Origin: Rutstroemia sp. NJR-2017a BVV2
Taxonomy: Eukaryota; Ascomycota; Leotiomycetes; Helotiales; Rutstroemiaceae
Assembly (NCBI GenBank): GCA_002946415.1
Contig: NJPS01000077.1
Span: forward strand, 369,556-433,555
Reading direction: 5' to 3'
Length of the DNA stretch: 64,000 nt
Both the position numbers and the translations under genes were made by a program. Under the pieces are notes generated by a model. The model did no database searches, was not told where the DNA came from, and saw only the letters and a program-made list of their open reading frames with translations. Below, one piece after another: positions 57,905-64,000 of this stretch (the stretch's first letter is position 1; each line of letters begins with the position of its first letter).

Positions 57905-59931
57905 ATGGCAGTCAACTTCCACGACATCCCCGAGGACACGGTTCCATGGGATGTCACTCAAACCGTGACTGCTACAGACCCACCAAGGCGTCTGAAGCTC
58001 TGCCGTTACTGCGAATCAATCATGGTCGGCCTGGCTAATTTGCAAATTCTCAAGGCGCGCGGCTTTACCATATGTTCCGCTCCGGACGACTCGAACGCCA
58101 ATACAGGTTGCTCGCTCCGAGCAATTGCCCTGGCCGCTATCGACGCCTGGAAGTTGGAGAATGCTGAGACATATCGGAAAAAAAGAGATCTCAGAGTCAC
58201 GGTTAACGTGCATTCCAAAGATTGGCGCAGAGGGTCTTTTTACGATGTCTGTCAAATTGCTCTGGATTATGTCTGGGAGGACGGGTGGAAGTCCAGGCTT
58301 ACAGAGTTCGAAGTATACGCATATCCACGTGGGTATATTTCCACTTTCTAGTTTACTTGGGGTAAGACTAACCATTCGTCATAGATAATAAGGCGGCCGA
58401 GTATGTCAGTACTAGACCCGTTATTCAAGACGCGGTGTCCGACCAGGCGTTTACGAAGATTAAATACTGGATAAATGACTGCTTACAGAACCATACCGCG
58501 TGTCCTGAGTTCGAACAGAACCCTCTACCCACTCGTGTCCTAGAAGTAATAGCAGCCGATGGCTCACAGGCGATTCGAGTATATAAAACACACGGCAAGC
58601 GGGAGAAGTACGCAGCTCTGAGCTACTGCTGGGGCGGCCCACAGTCCATTGTGCTAAAGAATGGGAATAAGTCACAGCTAGAGACGGGCATACAGCTGGA
58701 TACTTTACCGCAAACGTTGCAGGACGCCATACTAGTGACGAGGCAACTCGGTCTGAGATTCCTCTGGGTGGACGCGATGTGCATCATTCAGGATAGTTCG
58801 GATGACAAAGTAAGAGAGCTCAAGGTGATGGCACAAACATATCGCAATGCACTCATAACGATATCGGCTGCCTGCAGCCGCAGCTCAAGAGACGGCTTTC
58901 TGAGGCCCAGAGAGCCCCGTAAATCTGCCTATCCCCAATTTGTACTCCCATATTGCGCGTGGGGTTCCGAGGGAGACCAGCCTGGGGCCAGTCAAATTGG
59001 AACAGTCATCCTTAGGGAGGGAGTTTTCCACGATGCGTCAAAGGAGCCAATTAATCGCCGTGCATGGACCCTGCAGGAGCGGCTCCTGAGCCCAAGGGTT
59101 GTCATCTACGGTACCCACGAGCTTCTCTGGCAGTGCCAGCATGGGCAGTGCATCGCTGGTGGCACCGGTATGTCGCTGGACAAGGCAACTCAGCGGCTCC
59201 CTGAAGCTTTCTTCACTCCCACCCAGTCCGTGTCTGAAGAAGACTTCCATTATTCCTGGACTGATACCGTTATCGACTACACGTCCCGCGAGGTTAGTTT
59301 CGAGACCGACCGATTGGTAGCCCTTTCCGCCATCGCGTCCGAATTCCAGCGCATCGCCGGATACCACCAGTATCTTGCGGGACTCTGGAGGGATAATCTG
59401 CCGAGCAGTCTGATGTGGATAGTGGATCCATCGATCGGGCAGGCGCTCCGTCCACGCCCATCCACGTACGTGGCGCCCTCGTGGTCGTGGGCGTCCACGA
59501 ACGGAACGGTAGCGTTTGGTCACTCAAATTGGTCAGATGATAAACCAAGAGCTGAGATTCTGCGCTGTGAGACGATGCTGAAGGATCCTGTGCAGCTGAC
59601 AGGAGAAGTCGTTTCGGGATTTCTCGAAATCCGTGGTCCACTGCGGGAAGCGGCGTGGGCTGCGCCGTCGACGCTTCTAATGACGCATGATCCAACTTCA
59701 GAGCCCGTGGGTAAGGTCTGGATGGATGCGAATGAAGAAAAACCGAGAGTGGTTTATTGTCTCCGCTTATATACGAAGACAGGTCTCGTGTTGGTGCCAG
59801 GAAAACCGGATGGCCCCTTTACGAGGATTGGTACCTTCGAAATATATGATGAAGGTCCCCCGGATCATCGAATATGTATATGTGATGACTGGTTTCATGG
59901 GGTAGAGATGCAAAATGTTGTTATTGAATAA
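57905..59931 (+). CDS. HET-domain protein, intact
   Basis: Two exons (57905-58328 and 58385-59931) give 656 residues, in frame. Residues 1-160 are an N-terminal extension with CRYCESIM. The HET domain follows: YAALSYCWGGPQS, LPQTLQDAILVTRQLGLRFL, WVDAMCIIQDSSDDK, MAQTYRNALITISAACS (all standard blocks), then INRRAWTLQERLLSPRVVIY, GTHELLWQCQHGQ and the C-terminal APSWSWAS. These proteins mediate non-self recognition and programmed cell death in filamentous ascomycetes. Only the HET module is recognised; no NACHT, ankyrin or WD repeats are attached. ATG 57905 is the first in frame; an upstream exon cannot be excluded. A decayed HET gene lies 3.3 kb to the left. Confidence 0.88.
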
Positions 59932-60639
59932 TTTCTTTTGTTTCTTGGGCTCATCCGAGGCATCTAAATAGGCGCTGTCAGTCGTGCTTCGACAATAGTT
60001 AAGATGTTTTCACCGATCCTCTCGTCAACGTCCTATGTTTCTTCTTGCACCATACGTTGGATATCCGTGCAACATCTCGAACGGAAGTTATCAGATCAAA
60101 TCATAGTGTGCGATTCTATATCCTATCTACTTTGACGCTGCCGCTTTCTAGAAGTAAGTTACCATCAAAGAAGCTTTGGGGTTGGCAACTCAGGCAACTC
60201 AAGCAAGCCTAGCTAAGATCGAGCAGACATCTTCCACGGAGCCTTAGGACACTGTAGACTAAGACTGTCTGTAGTATAGGAACAGTATTGCGCCAAATCG
60301 GTTTGAAGCAAGAGGAGATGTAAAGAGTCAATCTCAGGTCTAAGTTGGTGTGATTCTTGGAGTATCTGCGCTCTCTAGAACGATGGGAATACATTACACT
60401 TTTGTTGACACGAGTCTTTATCGTGTATAAACTTTAAAACTTCTGAAAGTGACCTTCAAATTTTCAATTCTAGCTTCCTAGATAACTGAATTTGGAAGTA
60501 TATAAATCAAAAATAGTAGAATCTCTATTATTAATATTCGGTTTAGATAACTTAAATAGTAATTACTAATTATCTAGATATCACATTATATTCTCTCCGA
60601 GTCTTTAGGATATTTATTCAATAATAACACTCCAAATAC
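59932..60639. other. Intergenic, partly AT-rich
   Basis: About 700 bases. From ~60420 the sequence is AT-rich (TTAATATTCGG, TAATTACTAATTATC), resembling RIP-eroded repeat DNA, and leads into the ankyrin relic. No gene. Confidence 0.5.
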
Positions 60640-61435
60640 ACTAAGAAGATTGAGGGATTTGACCAGAAATATGCCAATATACCAGCTGAGAAGGAGAAGA
60701 AATACATCGACGTAGGAAAAGTTGTTCGACAGAGACAGAAGAACAAGGAAAAGAATCTACCTATAGACTACAAATATCACTCTCTCGGGAGTGGCGTCAC
60801 TTTTGGTTTCACAAAGAACGTACAAGACCGAAGAAGAAGAAGAAGTATGGAAGGAAGAGGGGGTAGAGGAAACAGATGCAGAAGAAGAGAAGGATAATAA
60901 AGAGGATGACCAGGAAGAAGTGTGGGATGAGAATGAAGAAACATTGCTTGATTGAAGAAGGTGGAAGTAAGATCAATTCGCAAGAAAAGAAGAGATTCTA
61001 ATCTTTTTATTTCGATTATTACTATGTTAGAAGCAGGCGCAAACATTGATTCAGGCAAAGAATATTTATATACTTTACTCGCCTATGCCACAAGCTCAGG
61101 ACATAAAGATGTAGTCGATGTACTCCTTAAATATGAGGCTGATGCTAGTATTGTATGGCCTGGAAATACTACTCTATACCTTGAAGTTCTGTATAGCTTG
61201 CTAGAAGCTGGCACCAAGTTTGATACGAAGAATGAATATAGAAACCGATACTGTATACTGCTGCTGGGATGGTGGAGAGGATGTAGTACAAATGCTTCTT
61301 GTTTGAGGTGCCGATGTTTATTTGCGAACAGATAAAGGCAAGACTTTGTTAGATCTTGCTACGGTGGAGGAAATTAAGGGACCTCGTGTGAAGATGGTAG
61401 TTTTGTTAATAGAAGCTGCGTTGAAGAAGATATGA
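60640..61435 (+). pseudogene. Ankyrin-repeat gene relic
   Basis: Ankyrin repeats are readable in pieces: LEAGANIDSGKEYLYTLLAY, SSGHKDVVDVLLKYEADASI and SLLEAGTKFDTKNEY in one frame (60952-61335). After a frame change comes GGEDVVQMLLV, a TGA where CGA (Arg) is expected, then GADVYLRTDKGKTLLDLA, ending at a stop near 61435. An upstream basic stretch (60650-60960) in other frames (KYANIPAEKEKKYIDVG) probably belongs to the same gene. The DNA is AT-rich compared with neighbours. No start codon, conserved partner domain or continuous frame remains, so this is a relic. Confidence 0.7.
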
Positions 61436-61688
61436 TATAGCGATATGGCGTTTGTTCTCTGGAGATGGATTTTAACAAGGTTATTTTCTAGCACATTGGC
61501 CAGCCCCTAATTTGGATTCGGAGAATGAAGTTTCTCGTTAATTTCCTAAGCCATCAAGCAACTCTTGCGGGCTTATTTGGTTTCCTTACCATGGAGGCGT
61601 TGGGATAGAAAAGTAGGGCTTTCCCAGTCACGGACAATCCGCTCATGCATCACTTTTAGATATCTTCTCTTTTCTTGCCTTCCTGTTC
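61436..61688. other. Intergenic spacer
   Basis: About 250 bases between the ankyrin relic and the AKR-RidA stop, without recognisable features. Confidence 0.4.
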
Positions 61689-63425
61689 TCATATTCTGAC
61701 CACTTCTCGATAGCCCAACTCAGCATCGGCTTCTACCTCCACTAATAATTCCGATCCAATCAGTCCAGAAACCACCAACGTGTTTGCGGGCCTTGTTCCA
61801 ACACATGAAAAGGCCCAGCCGTGGGCATAAGCTGCATCCTCGCAGTATTCTTTATCTTGCACCATGATTCTCGTGCGCACAACATCTGACAGATCGCCGC
61901 CCAAAGCTTTAAGAGCCCGTGAAATAATGTCAATGGCGGCGACAGTTTGGCTTTTTACACTTGTGCCACCTAATGCTGGGAGACGTTCGATTGGCGAATT
62001 TGCAGTCGTGCCGGACACGCGAATGGTATTACCTGTTCTTACAGCACGACAGTAGCTCTGGAGGGTTTATCAATATCCTATCACTACCTAGAGATGGAAA
62101 ACTTACAGCTATAGGTTCCCACTTGCTACCAGACGAGTACTCTATTCTCGCACCTGCAGCCACTGCCTTCGCCACCTTACTACCTCGATCGCTCTCCTCC
62201 AAATGATCACTCAGATCTCCCTTCGCAGTCAAAAACGGCGCTCGCCGATACTCGTCTCCACAATCGCCCGGAATATCCGTCAGCCCTTCCTGAGCCTCTG
62301 CAATCAACCTCTTATCCTCATCATCCAGGGCAAAACTGAACGCAGCCAAATTACCAGCCGTGTACTTGTCCGAAGAAGCAGATAATCGCGATCCTACGAT
62401 CACTGCTTTCACAGCCGGTATGTTCAATACGTGTCTGGTAGCTACCGCCGCAATCGGTACGCCATGTTTCTTCGCAACTGTCGACAACGCTTCCAGCACG
62501 GTTTGATACGCAGCCCATCCTCCCGCTGCATTGATAAATCTGAGATACTTCCTTAAGCTCCAGTTCAGCTCCTCGGTGTCTTTTGGTTCGGCTGCCCCAA
62601 GCCATTTCTCACTCAGATACCCACCAAGAAGTGTGCCGTAGGCCAAAATGCCTACTCCACGCTGGGTGCACAATAGAGAAAGGGGTCCTCGCGCACAGCG
62701 TCGGTCAATTACGGAGCAGGATACCTGGTTTGTGGCGATTTCGAAACCAGAATCGAGGAGGAGTTCAAGGTGCGCGGCATCGGTGTTGGTCAGTCCTATG
62801 AGGCCTATCTTACCCTGTTGTTTGAGAGTTTGAAGATGGTCGAGATTGTGGATATAGCTGGGATCTGTGTAATCCCATGCGTGATCTTTTACGAGAACAT
62901 GATTAGAATTCGTGGGTTGTCGAAACGAAGTGGAAGAACGACAAAGTTAACTCACATTGTAGAAGCTCGATTTTTGATTGCTTCATTCGGTTGAGTGCTA
63001 GATCTACAGCTGCTTCTGCGTTCTCAAATGTTGTTATTCCGTTCTCGGGTGGACACCATTTGGTGAAGGCAGTCATATTCCTGGTTGAGCTGCTGTTGTG
63101 TTGACCCATAACGAGTTCTAATTCACACAATCAGCGTTCGCCATATTCTCTTCAGAACTCAGTCAGTCACTTGCCAGCTTCACCATAATGATCTGCCATA
63201 TCGAAGCAATCGAGTCCCGCATCTATTCTGGGCTTCACATCAGCTTAATCCCGTCTATTAATTGGCCGGAAATAGTTACAGTGGCCCCATAGCTCCTGCT
63301 GCCGTAGCTATATCAACATCTTGATCGTGACCTCCGGCTAGTTGCCATAGGCCATTGATCATGCGTGGGATTTCAAGTGAGCCCCCAATAATGGTTCTCT
63401 CGGGTTTTGGGGTATTTGTCGACAT
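61689..63425 (-). CDS. Aldo-keto reductase fused to a RidA (YjgF/UK114) domain
   Basis: Five exons (63425-63280, 63227-63175, 63117-62956, 62885-62107, 62057-61689; 1509 nt, 502 aa) with consistent phases. Residues ~1-365 are an aldo-keto reductase barrel: catalytic Asp and Tyr in LDCFDMADHYGEAE, Lys in FTKWCPPENG, His in LLQYHAWDY; AVIVGSRLS fits the NADPH-binding end. The last exons add a RidA domain of ~120 residues: RAVRTGNTIRVSGTTANSP, the Arg region DVVRTRIMVQDKE, TLVVSGLIGSELLVEVEADA. RidA proteins hydrolyse reactive enamines/imines to 2-oxo acids, so the fusion couples a reductase to removal or trapping of an imine/enamine. Intron 2 has a GC-AG splice pair (GCAAGT). Cytosolic; no targeting signal. 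Confidence 0.88.
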
Positions 63426-64000
63426 CTTCAATTCTCGAATCTCTACACAATCAATTCAATCTGTCGTAATAAGAAGAGCATTTGGACACTCAATGACTGG
63501 GAAATTACCGTTACTTTACATCCCGAGTTTTTGGCGGGGTGAGTCACCCCATGTCGTCTGCAATGCGCAGTGCAGTGTACAGTAGCTTTCGTTCCCACAG
63601 CAACCGGGCCATCCTCCGCACTTAGTCACATTAAAAAGTTCTGAATCCCCTCGCCTACATACAAGCGTCCCTATCTCCCTCCGTCCCCGCTTCCGCTTCC
63701 GCTCCCACGTGTGTGCTGCATATACTACGAAGCAGATACTTGCCCTTCCTTCAACTGCAGATAAAGATAAGAGACTGCGAGTCATGGAATTCCTGAATGT
63801 TGGTATGTATCAGGTTAGTTGTCACCTTACCCACTACTAGGAAGTGGCCGAAATGACTGTTGATGATGCATGTTTTCTTCTCATTCTGGGTGGGCATTGC
63901 AGCCCTTATTATATGCACCAGAAATGGTGCAATGCTGTAGACTAATTACAAATTCCATTCACTTAAAAGTGGTGGAGATTACCTCCAGTACAAGTGAATG
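63426..64000. other. Right-edge upstream region
   Basis: 575 bases containing the promoter of the AKR-RidA gene. An ATG at 63784 (MEFLNV, followed by a GTATGT donor) could begin a gene continuing beyond the window, but there is not enough sequence to support it. Confidence 0.4.

Noticed and set aside
63784..64000. Start of a further gene at the right edge
   Set aside because: Only six codons before a putative donor; not enough evidence.
1..64000. CRISPR array, bacterial operon or prophage
   Set aside because: No regularly spaced repeats; introns and gene families are eukaryotic throughout.

Overview
This window reads as nuclear DNA of a filamentous ascomycete (Pezizomycotina). Genes are split by short GT-AG introns (mostly 45-110 nt) with CTAAC/CTGAC-like branch points. 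There is no operon logic. The families seen (HET domain, YAT amino acid permease, TauD dioxygenase, GPI2, mL46, RDS3, pinin) are typical of that group. A Leotiomycetes/Helotiales origin is my guess from overall protein character; the species cannot be fixed from the sequence alone. Exon models below were spliced by hand, and a model is called intact only where the summed exon lengths keep frame.

Layout, left to right. 0-11 kb: a DAGK-type lipid kinase fragment at the left edge, a GT31/Fringe-like Golgi glycosyltransferase, a doubtful small gene, a glycine-zipper protein and an eight-exon DapA/DHDPS-family lyase. 11-22 kb: an amino acid permease with an 8-nt microexon, a CorA-type membrane protein carrying a frameshift, and a TauD dioxygenase. 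22-32 kb is the most unusual part: a ~1,500-residue protein combining a B-box-like zinc finger, a GTPase-like P-loop domain, a RING-like finger and a complete patatin phospholipase domain. It is followed by a heavily decayed pseudogene holding a 256-bp hAT-type MITE, and by an unrecognised 4-exon ORF whose start lies a few bases from the pseudogene's 5' end. 33-43 kb: a single-pass secretory-type protein, GPI2 (GPI-anchor synthesis) and a D-amino-acid oxidase facing each other, and mitochondrial ribosomal protein mL46. GPI2 and the oxidase both lose their 3' ends in one ~190-bp C-rich tract. 44-52 kb: a RING+PHD protein, a second MITE-like element, an epoxide hydrolase, and the divergent pair pinin / RDS3 (PHF5A), both spliceosome-linked. 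52-64 kb: an acidic hypothetical protein, a decayed HET gene, an ACC-synthase-like PLP enzyme, an intron-containing tRNA-Asp(GUC), an intact HET gene, an ankyrin relic and an aldo-keto reductase fused to a RidA domain.

Two themes recur. Housekeeping genes are intact and compact. Between them lie islands of decay (22-24, 29-32, 53-55 and 60-61.5 kb) with AT-rich stretches, MITEs and stop codons of the TAA/TAG kind expected from C-to-T change at Gln codons. This is consistent with, but does not prove, RIP-like mutation. The HET genes and the patatin/GTPase protein sit at or near these islands, as is usual for fast-evolving self/non-self recognition genes.
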